Source: Ferrimonas balearica DSM 9799 (GTDB taxonomy: Bacteria; Pseudomonadota; Gammaproteobacteria; Enterobacterales; Shewanellaceae). From it: DNA of 64,000 bases. The stretch lies in contig NC_014541.1 of NCBI RefSeq assembly GCF_000148645.1, positions 3,619,139 through 3,683,138 on the forward strand, written 5' to 3'. Numbering within the stretch: position 1 is the stretch's first letter; each line of letters begins with the position of its first letter. Position numbers and translations under genes: made by a program. Below are positions 19,701 to 27,137 of this stretch, in pieces. The notes beneath the pieces are model-generated. The model worked only from the letters and a program-made list of their open reading frames with translations, did no database searches and was not told where the DNA came from.

Positions 19701-19884
19701 CAACGCCTCAGAGCCTCACACGGTCACGCTGACCATAACCGGCGAAGCCAACACCGATGAGGGCAGCAGCGGCGATCAAGACAATGAGAGCGGGAGTGGT
19801 GGTGACAGCAGTGGCGGCAGCCTGGGCCTGGCCTGGCTGATGATGCTGGCCATGTTGCTGCGTCGCCGGGTCACGTTGAAATAA
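16771..19884 (+). CDS. FG-GAP/VCBS repeat surface protein with GlyGly-CTERM tail
   Basis: 1037 aa. A signal peptide ends near QVAAQ. Residues about 60-700 form a beta-propeller of FG-GAP repeats with calcium-binding loops such as DFNGDGHNE, DIDGDGLDD, DVNEDGQLD, DLTGDGKQE and DLDGNGRKE. Three Ig/cadherin-like repeats follow (NTPPVADDL... and SNNAPEGKD...). The C-terminus is a Ser/Gly-rich linker, GGSLGLAWLMMLAML and RRR: the GlyGly-CTERM sorting signal processed by rhombosortase and the type II secretion route. The ATG at 16771 has AAGGAA upstream. Likely a surface adhesin or matrix protein. Confidence 0.8.
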   Translation: MNQSVLLGLLLSAQVAAQPQLENQHQQPVRLQGEKINYGPSQWQARPLEAVDTSVSPLNASVPTEDAPTYQWGIHTMGTGIGASGTIVGDFNGDGHNEVWLGTGSGFGANTNLVKLQVTDGVNILQKLPFDGALSALTHVRLTESDTDLAVFAVNNTRLVVMNLQTEQVILEVLLPVVRGQVDTILYGNLFGDDASSLLVHFSEGSTFRYDLASGEKLAEYQLGLGPVVAGHFTATEQKELAFADGTLFRLDGDSATQLSGFPTELGPMLVVLDIDGDGLDDVVAAKDWYQLTAFRPASLSTLWLTEAELDIDKLVLLDVNEDGQLDVVYGDGQWGGIYALNAQTGESFWQVDNPEHGVSSILMADLTGDGKQEFAWGAGYSSTGSDHLFVYNPKTLTEVAKSEDWTPPMMGQIADLNGNGTLSLVFASHESNSAYDESVVGVYDFASGEPQWNNYDNSPYLHTWGGMGELMVVDLDGNGRKEIILGSNYLYDGRIHILDSSNGALKRSIATEGSRITALAYGDLHTDDTNTLLAADASGYLYELDPTQDVPFSSRKLDQSGIERLQIGRIGEQTRNHLFILNSVGKVSHFDPGTNLTTPLSHTETFIDIEIGHKGTEPVLWGLTTNGAISSIHQDGTTTVLAQVCDSYEDSVGLSRIGHSQLVYACRSHFGAVSIADGEILWQQTSHNMQFATTHQQVGDESWFLTQGESLRLYQMGAPLPDITLDSKNLQTHGITTLEDSLAPAIGEVDHFIVEQGPTKGIITFTDRQQGTFRYQPYGQELGNDSITFSAVVGRHTLPSAQLNIELVNTPPVADDLTITSHWRDTLSLALPGSDADDEPLVFELITQPQVGTLTFTDPATGNLTYTPDGNTLNPVSLQYQVHDQFDTSAAGLVQITLSNNAPEGKDSHYDSYYQTPVNGRLIGSDPDQDPIQFKLVSSPEIGTVTLDPDTGLFLYQPSGNDSYQTAFTFVVEDRHNASEPHTVTLTITGEANTDEGSSGDQDNESGSGGDSSGGSLGLAWLMMLAMLLRRRVTLK

Positions 19885-19900
19885 CCCTGAACCAACAAAA

Positions 19901-19926
19901 AAAGCCGGCCTCATGGCCGGCTTTTT
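19901..19926. terminator. Bidirectional terminator
   Basis: Stem AAAGCCGGCC/GGCCGGCTTT, TCAT loop, T-run on the plus strand and seven A's before it (T-run on the minus strand). Serves both convergent neighbours. Confidence 0.9.
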
Positions 19927-19938
19927 AATGGCGTCTGT

Positions 19939-20298
19939 TCAAGCTTGGCTGCGGCGCTGGGCCCGTTGGGCATCCAGCAAAGCGTCATCCAGTGCCCCTT
20001 TGCGTACCGCTTCCAACAACTTGTTGGTCATCTGCTGGGCCTGGTGCCGGGGCACCCGCAAGCGGCTGCACTGGGGGGCTATCTGCTCCAGCGACAGCAC
20101 CTTCTTACCCAGTTTCAGGGTCAGAATGCGGTGGTCATCGCCGTCGCTGGTTTCAAACACCCGGGCCCGGGTCCGACACTCCTCCAGTGTCAGTTCCCAG
20201 ATCCGCTTTTTTACCTTGTTGCCCGCCCCTGGATTCACCAGAACATAGGGGCGCAGGCAAGCCAAGGGGCTGGTATCGCCTCGCTCTAACTCAGTCAT
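19939..20298 (-). CDS. Conserved-looking hypothetical protein
   Basis: 119 aa, soluble, basic, no signal peptide or membrane segment. The start MTELERGD has GGGAGA upstream. Predicted to be a mix of strands (YVLVNPG, RILTLKLGKK) and a long C-terminal helix (RHQAQQMTNKLLEAV). I do not recognise the family. Its own terminator downstream and promoter gap upstream suggest a monocistron. Confidence 0.6.
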   Translation of the reverse strand: MTELERGDTSPLACLRPYVLVNPGAGNKVKKRIWELTLEECRTRARVFETSDGDDHRILTLKLGKKVLSLEQIAPQCSRLRVPRHQAQQMTNKLLEAVRKGALDDALLDAQRAQRRSQA

Positions 20299-20614
20299 GT
20301 TATCTCCCTGCATTGTCCACCGTCGTTATCTTTGCCCTGTCTACTGCGGGATGACGGGTGAACCATCGCCAACTTAAATGGCGTGCTTAAGGGTTGTCCA
20401 TGATCCCCATGGCAGCGCGGTACACGGAAGGAAACCAATTTGTAAAAATTTGGTGAAGACCGCAGTGCCGTTATCAAACGGAGAAAACCGCTTATCAGAA
20501 ATCCGCAGGATTCGGGATCTTCCGACAAGCCGAAAACAAGCAAGGCACCCGAAGGTGCCTTGAACATTTGCAGGGACTCAGTAGCGGGGTGACCGGCGGC
20601 CACCCCAGACTGAG
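20299..20614. other. Intergenic region with one hairpin
   Basis: 316 nt. It contains the cytochrome gene's terminator (20542-20561) and presumably the promoter of the hypothetical gene at 20298. No small ORF with a ribosome site was seen. Confidence 0.5.
20542..20561 (-). terminator. Terminator after the decaheme cytochrome gene
   Basis: AAGGCACC and its complement closed by a TTCG tetraloop on the minus strand, followed by GCTTGTTTT. The extra-stable tetraloop is typical of bacterial terminators. Confidence 0.75.
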
Positions 20615-22813
20615 TTACAGCTCATGGCCGTGGTGAGCCATGACTTTCTCAGGGCTGTGACAGGTGGCACAGGCTTCCTGAGCCGCTTTGGCGTCGTCTT
20701 TCACTGCACCAAAGTAGCCGCCGTTACCCTCAATGTGGGCCATCGCGGCATCAGACAGGTACTTCTGGTGACAGCTCATGCACGCCGCAGTGTCGGAGGA
20801 GGCGTACCAGGTCTCCGCAGCCGGATCACCAATCTTGGCAGGCAGCGCGTGGGCCTGGCCGGCGTTACGTCCCAGCTCGAAGCCGTAGTTCAGACCGCCC
20901 CAACCTTCAGTGGCTGAGTGGCAGGTCATGCAGTCGGTCTTCAGCAGAGTGCCGCTGCCGCCGTGGCCATTGTCATGACCTTCGGCTTTGTGCGCTTTGT
21001 ACATAAAGCTGGTGGACTTCAGGCCGCCAGAAGCGGAGTCGCTCTTCAGCTTCTTGTCGTTGGTGTGGCAGGAGATGCAGTTCACGCCATTGGAGTCATG
21101 GTAGAACTCCATGCTGTGACAACCAAAGCACTTGCCATCGTCAACAATGGCGCGACGGTTGGCCACTTCGGCATCGGCATCACCCAGTACGGCGCGGTAG
21201 GCATCGGTCTGTACATAGGCCGGGTAAGCACCCTCGGTGGTGCAGGCGGTGCGAACGGCGCTGTGCGGCTCAAAGCACACCTTCAGTACCGGCAGGATCT
21301 CCAGGCTGCGGCTGGCGATGTCAGCGGGCAGGTCCAATACATAAGTCTTGGAACCTTTGACCTTCTGAGTCACCACGCTGAATACGCCATCGGCATAGAC
21401 GGTAGAGCCATCACCCTTCAGGCTGAAGCGACGGTGGTCGTAGGTGGTGCCCACGGTGGTGGTGCCGTCGTCAGAGGCGATCTCCTGCGCCGGGTAGTCT
21501 TTCTCAACGTCCCAGCTCACCACCATGTAGGGGTTGGAGTAGCCCTGTTGGTAGATCTCATCTTCGGTAACGGTGTTGCCCTGGTCATCCAGCACTTTCA
21601 CGTCGAAGGTGAGCAGGTTCTGAGCGTTGATGGCAACGTTGGAAACCTCAACACTGTAGCCCTTGGCAGCGGTGTACGGCGCCTTGGCAACGGTGTGATC
21701 AACGCTACCGTGACAATCCACACAGCTCATGCCGTCCGGCACCTGGAAGGCACCGTGCTGAACCGGGCTGTCAGTGTGACAACCGGTACAGGCGTTGCCG
21801 TTGGCGTTGGCCATCCACAGATCAGCGTCCACCAGCGTGTCATCGGCAACGTGGCAAACCGCACAGTCCATAAAGGGCTTGGTCGGGAACGCCGGGTAAT
21901 CGAAGGCGTGCGGGCCGTGGTAGCCCTGTACGGTGTAGGGCATGGCAACTTCTTCGCCATTCTCCATGCCTTTGCGGTTCGGACCCATATGGATGGCGTG
22001 GATCATATGACCCAGCTCAACAGAAACGCCGTTGGGGTCAGTCACCAGGCCGTTGTGACAGGACTGGCAGTTCTCCATGTCGAGACGGCGGCCACCGTGG
22101 GCCTTGAGGCTGTCAGGCTGGTGACAGGTGTAGCAGGTTTCCATCGCCACCAGGTCGCGGGTTTCGATCCCTTCCTGCGCGTCGGTGGAGGGGATCCAGT
22201 CGTAGTGCGCGTTCTCGGCCAGTTCATGGCCGGAGGCATACTCAAACTGCATCTCGATGGCGATGCGCTGGGTCAGGTCCGGATCGAACACAACGCCAGC
22301 CGCGTCTTCGTAGCTGCTCAGGTCCGTCACGAAGGTGTAGGTGTAGGTACCGTCGCCGTGGTCCACCAGACACTCAGGGCAATCTTTGAGTTTTTCAAAG
22401 CCCTGCTCAAAAGTGGTACCCGCGTCGTTGGTGGCTTCGTTCAGCAGCGACATCCACTGCTTCAGTTCACTGGATTCAACCAGTTCCAGCTGCGCCAGAG
22501 AGAAGCGGAAGTCGTGGTCCGGGTTCTCGCCGCTCAGCCCGAACAGGCCAACGCCCTGGCGGTTGGCCAGGTCAAAATCGACGGTAATGATGCCGTCGGC
22601 GTAGCTGGCGCCACTGATCTGCGCCAGTGCTTCTTCTGCCATATCGATATGCAGGCCGGACGTGCCAGGCTTGCCATCTTCACCGGGGTTACCGGGGGTG
22701 CCAGGCGCCCCATCCTGGCCATCTTTGCCGTCGTCGCCAGAACAGCCTGCAAGGCCGAGTGCCATGGCAGAAGCCAGCACCAGCCAAAGGGGGTTTTTAT
22801 TGGTTTTAGTCAT
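20615..22813 (-). CDS. Decaheme c-type cytochrome lipoprotein, OmcA/MtrC family
   Basis: 732 aa. A lipobox (LGLAGC) predicts a lipid anchor, then a short collagen-like Gly-X-Y stretch (GKDGQDGAPGTPGNPG...). Ten CXXCH haem sites are visible in order: CYTCH, CQSCH, CAVCH, CTGCH, CVDCH, CFGCH, CISCH, CMTCH, CMSCH, CATCH, split five and five around a beta domain, the OmcA/MtrC layout. A Cys pair (CFEPHSAVRTAC) sits where MtrC homologues carry a domain disulfide. By homology it passes electrons at the cell surface to metal oxides or other acceptors. No mtrA/mtrB partner is adjacent, so it stands alone here. Confidence 0.92.
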   Translation of the reverse strand: MTKTNKNPLWLVLASAMALGLAGCSGDDGKDGQDGAPGTPGNPGEDGKPGTSGLHIDMAEEALAQISGASYADGIITVDFDLANRQGVGLFGLSGENPDHDFRFSLAQLELVESSELKQWMSLLNEATNDAGTTFEQGFEKLKDCPECLVDHGDGTYTYTFVTDLSSYEDAAGVVFDPDLTQRIAIEMQFEYASGHELAENAHYDWIPSTDAQEGIETRDLVAMETCYTCHQPDSLKAHGGRRLDMENCQSCHNGLVTDPNGVSVELGHMIHAIHMGPNRKGMENGEEVAMPYTVQGYHGPHAFDYPAFPTKPFMDCAVCHVADDTLVDADLWMANANGNACTGCHTDSPVQHGAFQVPDGMSCVDCHGSVDHTVAKAPYTAAKGYSVEVSNVAINAQNLLTFDVKVLDDQGNTVTEDEIYQQGYSNPYMVVSWDVEKDYPAQEIASDDGTTTVGTTYDHRRFSLKGDGSTVYADGVFSVVTQKVKGSKTYVLDLPADIASRSLEILPVLKVCFEPHSAVRTACTTEGAYPAYVQTDAYRAVLGDADAEVANRRAIVDDGKCFGCHSMEFYHDSNGVNCISCHTNDKKLKSDSASGGLKSTSFMYKAHKAEGHDNGHGGSGTLLKTDCMTCHSATEGWGGLNYGFELGRNAGQAHALPAKIGDPAAETWYASSDTAACMSCHQKYLSDAAMAHIEGNGGYFGAVKDDAKAAQEACATCHSPEKVMAHHGHEL

Positions 22814-23075
22814 CTTTCATCATCTCCATAGAGCTTTTACCCTCGTCACTGAGGAAACTCGATGACCACCATAACCCGACATAAAATAAGGTTAATTGAC
22901 CCGGCTCGCACAAAAATTCGCCGCATTGTCGCGCCAATATTGGCCTAGACGTTACTGGAATAACCCTAAACTTTTCCGTTATTTAGCCATCGTTTTTACA
23001 CCATTCCAGCAACGCATTGCCGCCATCATTCGATGATTGGTTTGCTGGACTGACCGCCACTTTCCGATACAAAAA

Positions 23076-23095
23076 AGCCCCCGATGTCGGGGGCT
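23076..23095 (-). terminator. Terminator after the periplasmic hypothetical gene
   Basis: AGCCCCCG/CGGGGGCT with an ATGT loop followed by TTTTTTG on the minus strand, 8 nt past the stop at 23103. Confidence 0.9.
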
Positions 23096-23102
23096 CTGAA
23101 AG

Positions 23103-23681
23103 TCAGAACGCGTCGCTGTCGCGGGCCGCCTGTTGTTGCTGGCTGGCGTCCACCAGGGTATTCCATTTGGGCGATTCGAAGATGGCGCGTACCCGGCCCT
23201 GGCCCCGCCGAACCCCTTCGATTTTCACCATCACGGTATCGCCGGATGCGTCACGGCCAAACCAGATCCAGTAACCGCAACCGTCGTAGTCGAGGCACTG
23301 GTAAAACTCGTCCGGCTCATTCCACAGCGCGTTGCCCACGGACTCCAGTCGGTTCTCCTCCTGGTAGCCGGCGCCCAGCAGCGCATTCACCAGACTGGCG
23401 TACAGTGCTTTACCCTCGGTGCCAAACGCGTCGTTCTCAATCTCGATGCTGTTCATCACCACTTTTTGCAGGCCGGACTCGCTGGTGCCAAAGCCCCAAT
23501 AGCTGGACGCGCGGGAGTGAGGCTTGGGCGGGTTTTCAATGCTCAGCACACCGATGGGGTTACCGGCCTCCACCTGTTCCATTCCGGCCATACTCTGGCC
23601 CCATTGCAGGCCAAAGGGCGCCCGGGCCATCACCGGCAGGGCCGTCATGGCGCCGAGCAGCGCCACCATCCAGATTCTCAT
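23103..23681 (-). CDS. Hypothetical secreted protein
   Basis: 192 aa with a signal peptide (MRIWMVALLGAMTALPVMARA). The start at 23681 is set by AAGGAG six nt upstream; the frame extends to 23756 without support. The mature protein has a Trp/Gly-rich region (APFGLQWGQSM, YWGFGTSESG), two Cys in YQCLDYDGCGYWIW that could form a disulfide, and a Gln-rich end. The FGLQWGQS-like start is common in small periplasmic proteins of unknown function. Monocistronic. Confidence 0.6.
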   Translation of the reverse strand: MRIWMVALLGAMTALPVMARAPFGLQWGQSMAGMEQVEAGNPIGVLSIENPPKPHSRASSYWGFGTSESGLQKVVMNSIEIENDAFGTEGKALYASLVNALLGAGYQEENRLESVGNALWNEPDEFYQCLDYDGCGYWIWFGRDASGDTVMVKIEGVRRGQGRVRAIFESPKWNTLVDASQQQQAARDSDAF

Positions 23682-23847
23682 TCTATTCTCCTTGTTGCTC
23701 GCGCCGGAGCAAACTGCTTTGCAAGGCCATCGTCTCTCGACGTCGAAACCGGCCATGCTAAAGAAAGGCTTAGAGCGGTTAAATCCGGGTTGCTGTGTGT
23801 TTGCTCATCCGTAGATGAAACCACACCAGCCGAGTGGGCTGTCCGCC

Positions 23848-26175
23848 TCAGGCGGGCGTTTCAGCGCCATGTGCCCAGCCGGATAAACCCGCCATATCGG
23901 CACGCAACAGGCGCTCAAACTCCGCCGCCGGGACAGCCGGGCTGTAGAGGAAGCCCTGGCCACACTGACAGCCGTGTTCCCGCAGGAAGCGCGCCTGCTC
24001 GGCACTCTCTATCCCCTCCGCCACCACATTCAGGCTCAACGCCTTGGCCATCGCCAGAATCGCCTCCAGCAGGCTGCGATCGGAGCTGTCGCTGTCCAGC
24101 TTTTTCAGGAAGCTGCGGTCGATCTTAAGCTCACTGAAGGGGAACTGCTGCAGGTAACTGAGCGCGGAATAGCCGGTACCAAAATCATCGATGGCCAGGC
24201 CGATGCCCATATCCACCAGCCCCTGCAGGGTGCTGTGCAGGTCTTTGTGGTTACCCAGCAACAGGCTTTCCGTCACCTCCACCACCAGGCGTTGGGGCGC
24301 CAGTCCGGTGCGGGCCAGCGCTGACTCGATGCTGTGCTGCAGCGGCTCGCAGTGGTGGAACTGGGCACTGGAGACGTTCACTGCCACGGTAACCGGAGCG
24401 ATCGCCTGCCAGCGGCTGGCCTGGGCACAGGCGGTGGAGAGCACCTGCTCCGCCAGACGGTGGATCAGGCCATTGCGCTCCGCCAGCGGAATAAACTCCG
24501 CCGGGGAGACCGGGCCCAGCAGGGGGTCGGTCCAGCGCACCAGCGCTTCGGCGCCGATGATGCGGCTGCGGGCCAGATCCAGAATCGGCTGGTAGTGCAC
24601 CTCCAGCGTGTTCTGCTCAATCGCCACCCGCAGCCGGGCGTCCAGCTGCACCCGCCGCTGCACCTCCAGGTTGATCTCCGCATCGTAGAAGCTGAAGTCA
24701 TTACGACCGCGCTCTTTGGCCCGGTACAGGGCGGCGTCGGCGCGCTGGATCAGCTCCTTGGCGCTGCTGCCGTCGTCGGGGAACAGGGTCATGCCGATGC
24801 TGGTGCTGACGTAGAAGGTTTCCCCCTCAACATGGAACGGCGCATCGAACAACCGCAGGATGGAACGGGCCCGCTGAGTGGCGTGTTCCCGCCCGGCACA
24901 GGCGGGCACAATCAGCAGGAACTCATCACCACCGAAACGGGCTACGGTGCAGCCCTCCGCCAGCGCCAGACTGAGACGGCGGCCACTGTGCACCAGCAGC
25001 TGGTCGCCCATATGGTGGCCCTGGGTATCGTTGATGTGCTTGAAGTTATCGAGGTCGATGAACATCAGCAGCACCTGGCTGCCGTCACTGCGGGCCTGCT
25101 CAATCGCTTCATCCAGCGCACGCTGGCCCGCAAGCCGGTTGGCCAGCCCGGTCAGGATGTCATGGCTGGCCTGATAGGCCAGCTGTTGTTCCGACGCCTG
25201 CCGCTTCGCCACCTCCTGATGCAGCAACCGGTTTTGCTGAGACAGGCTCTTCTGCTGTTGCCTGGAGAGGCTGACCTTGGTTTGCAGCACCAGGTTGTTG
25301 TTGCTGATCCGCAGCAGGTAGAAAAAGCCCATTACCACCGGAATGGCCAGCAGCGAGATGGCGGCAATAAACCAGTTGGAGGTGAACAGATCGCGGTTAT
25401 CCAGCGACTCGAACCAACCCCGGATCTCAAACGGGGTGTGCACCACAGCCACCCGTTCGTAGAGATTGTCCGGGTCCGCTGAGGCGGGCTCTTTGAAGGA
25501 GTTCCACGCCAGCATCGGCCCCACCGGGGTCATCAGCTCCAGTCGGCTGGCCTGAAAGCTGTGTTCCTGGGTGGTCAGCAATCGCCGTATCTGCTCGGGA
25601 TTGATCTCCGCCAGCAGGGTGGCCTGGGGCTGATCATTACGGAACACGGTGACCAGCTGCATGATGGCCAGCTGATCATCCACCCGGGTGGCCCACAGGC
25701 GGGTGCCCGTGCCTCCGTGATACAGCTCCGCCAGCGGCAGAGTGGCGAGCGTGGGGCCATTGGGCAGGGTGTCGGCGAGGATGGTGCCGTTGAGGTCCAG
25801 CAGGATGATGCGCTGGAACACTGGCTCCGCCTCTTTGAGGTAGAACGCCTGACACTCCTCCAGCAGGTCTGTCAGCGTATGCAGGCTGGCACCCAGGCCG
25901 TAAGCCATCGACATCCCCAATGCCCGGTTGGCAAAGAAGGTGTAGAGCGCCTTGTCCTCGGCCAGGCTGGCCAGCTCCGCCTGACTGTTGTCGAAGAAAT
26001 ACTGCATGTCGCGGGCGTAGTTACTGACCCGCAACGCCACCTCGTTATCCTGGTGGCCGCGCAACCGGGTTTGCCCCTCGTGGGCCACCAGTAGCAGCAA
26101 CACCAGGTAGCTGATCAGCAGCAGCCCTCCGAACAGGAAGGCGGTTTGAGCATTGGGCCGACGAAAGATGGACAT
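23848..26175 (-). CDS. GGDEF-EAL c-di-GMP enzyme with periplasmic sensor
   Basis: 775 aa, inner membrane. Membrane segments at about 12-32 and 268-290 bracket a periplasmic sensor; a coiled coil (KVSLSRQQQKSL...) leads to GGDEF (about 335-500) and EAL (about 510-760). The cyclase motif FGGDEFL is intact, but there is no RxxD inhibitory site before it. The phosphodiesterase motifs EALVRW, DDFGTGYSAL and AEGIES are also intact, so either activity is possible. It follows a solute-binding-protein gene by 9 nt, suggesting that protein delivers a ligand to the sensor. Confidence 0.92.
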   Translation of the reverse strand: MSIFRRPNAQTAFLFGGLLLISYLVLLLLVAHEGQTRLRGHQDNEVALRVSNYARDMQYFFDNSQAELASLAEDKALYTFFANRALGMSMAYGLGASLHTLTDLLEECQAFYLKEAEPVFQRIILLDLNGTILADTLPNGPTLATLPLAELYHGGTGTRLWATRVDDQLAIMQLVTVFRNDQPQATLLAEINPEQIRRLLTTQEHSFQASRLELMTPVGPMLAWNSFKEPASADPDNLYERVAVVHTPFEIRGWFESLDNRDLFTSNWFIAAISLLAIPVVMGFFYLLRISNNNLVLQTKVSLSRQQQKSLSQQNRLLHQEVAKRQASEQQLAYQASHDILTGLANRLAGQRALDEAIEQARSDGSQVLLMFIDLDNFKHINDTQGHHMGDQLLVHSGRRLSLALAEGCTVARFGGDEFLLIVPACAGREHATQRARSILRLFDAPFHVEGETFYVSTSIGMTLFPDDGSSAKELIQRADAALYRAKERGRNDFSFYDAEINLEVQRRVQLDARLRVAIEQNTLEVHYQPILDLARSRIIGAEALVRWTDPLLGPVSPAEFIPLAERNGLIHRLAEQVLSTACAQASRWQAIAPVTVAVNVSSAQFHHCEPLQHSIESALARTGLAPQRLVVEVTESLLLGNHKDLHSTLQGLVDMGIGLAIDDFGTGYSALSYLQQFPFSELKIDRSFLKKLDSDSSDRSLLEAILAMAKALSLNVVAEGIESAEQARFLREHGCQCGQGFLYSPAVPAAEFERLLRADMAGLSGWAHGAETPA

Positions 26176-26184
26176 AGGTGCGCG

Positions 26185-27093
26185 CTACAGATTGTCAAAA
26201 AACTCGGGGAAGAAGTAGAACACCGAGGGAAAGTGCTTCTCGGCCAGGGCCTGATACGTGCCGTCGGCGATGATGCTGTCGAGGTACTGGTCAAAGGCGT
26301 GACGTAGGGCCGGGGCATCTTTGCGGAACGCCACCCCCATCTCCTGCGGCTCGGACACCGGCCCGATCACCTTGATCTCACCGGGCCACTTCTCCAGCGC
26401 AATCAGGGTATCAGCCACATCCAGAAGGGTGCTTTCCGCGTCTTTGTTCATGATGGCGGGGACCATCTCGTTCAGTTGCCGCTCCTGGATGGGGAACACC
26501 AGTCGGGCCTGGGTTTGGCGCAGTTGGTAGAGGTCCGGGTCGAGGCAGGAGTATTTCATCGCCAGCACGGTGTGGTGGGCCATTTCCGACTTCACCAGCG
26601 CGATGTCCTGACTGCGGTTGCCGCTGGGCTCAATCGGACTCATCGGTGAATCGCTGCGGGCCACCAGCCAGACCGCCGAGGGGAAATAGGGCCGGGAGAA
26701 CGCCACCAGCTGTTTGCGCCAGGGCAGAATCGTGACGCCGTTGGCGATCACGTCACCCTCGATGGGCTGGGGCGGCCCAATCACCAGCTCGCCCTTCTCC
26801 AGCCAGGTGCCGATGCCGGTTAACTGACCAAAGGCGGTGCGCCAGCTGGTGGGGACGTATTGATAGTCAACGCCGATATAGCGGGCGAAGCCCTGCATCA
26901 GATCAACGTCGAACCCCTCAGCCTGAGGGCCGTTGGGGGTGGTGTAATTGGCAACAAAGTGGGCGTAGGGGACGCCTAAATGGCGCAGAACGCCGGCCTG
27001 TTTGACCTGTTCAAGATCGTGCGGGAACGCCGAGGGTGCAGCCAGCACCAGCAGGGCCAGCAACAGGCGGGGAAGTAAACGAATGGCTTGCAT
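26185..27093 (-). CDS. Periplasmic solute-binding protein, family 3-like
   Basis: 302 aa with a signal peptide (MQAIRLLPRLLLALLVL...). Resembles extracellular solute-binding family 3: GVPYAHFV, EGFDVDLMQGFARYIGVDYQYV, then GEIKVIGPVSEPQEMGVAFRKD and a DGTYQALAEKH end. No transporter genes are next to it; instead the GGDEF-EAL gene begins 9 nt downstream. A sensory role, binding a ligand and signalling through the periplasmic domain of the c-di-GMP enzyme, is more likely than uptake. Start chosen at the internal Met because the signal peptide begins there. Confidence 0.75.
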   Translation of the reverse strand: MQAIRLLPRLLLALLVLAAPSAFPHDLEQVKQAGVLRHLGVPYAHFVANYTTPNGPQAEGFDVDLMQGFARYIGVDYQYVPTSWRTAFGQLTGIGTWLEKGELVIGPPQPIEGDVIANGVTILPWRKQLVAFSRPYFPSAVWLVARSDSPMSPIEPSGNRSQDIALVKSEMAHHTVLAMKYSCLDPDLYQLRQTQARLVFPIQERQLNEMVPAIMNKDAESTLLDVADTLIALEKWPGEIKVIGPVSEPQEMGVAFRKDAPALRHAFDQYLDSIIADGTYQALAEKHFPSVFYFFPEFFDNL

Positions 27094-27105
27094 AGTATGT
27101 CCAGC

Positions 27106-27132
27106 AAAGGGGGCCATAACGGCCCCCCTTTT
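27106..27132. terminator. GC-rich hairpin between the PLP-enzyme and binding-protein genes
   Basis: AAAGGGGGCC, loop ATAAC, then GGCCCCCCTTTT, with one bulged base. It lies just after the PLP-enzyme stop and 13 nt before the binding-protein ATG, so it probably separates the two minus-strand units; its T-run is short on that strand. Confidence 0.6.
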
Positions 27133-27137
27133 ATCGC

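Noticed and set aside
20918-22831. 637-codon plus-strand frame opposite the decaheme cytochrome
   Set aside because: Valine/glycine/histidine-rich antisense shadow of a gene with ten CXXCH sites; no ribosome site.
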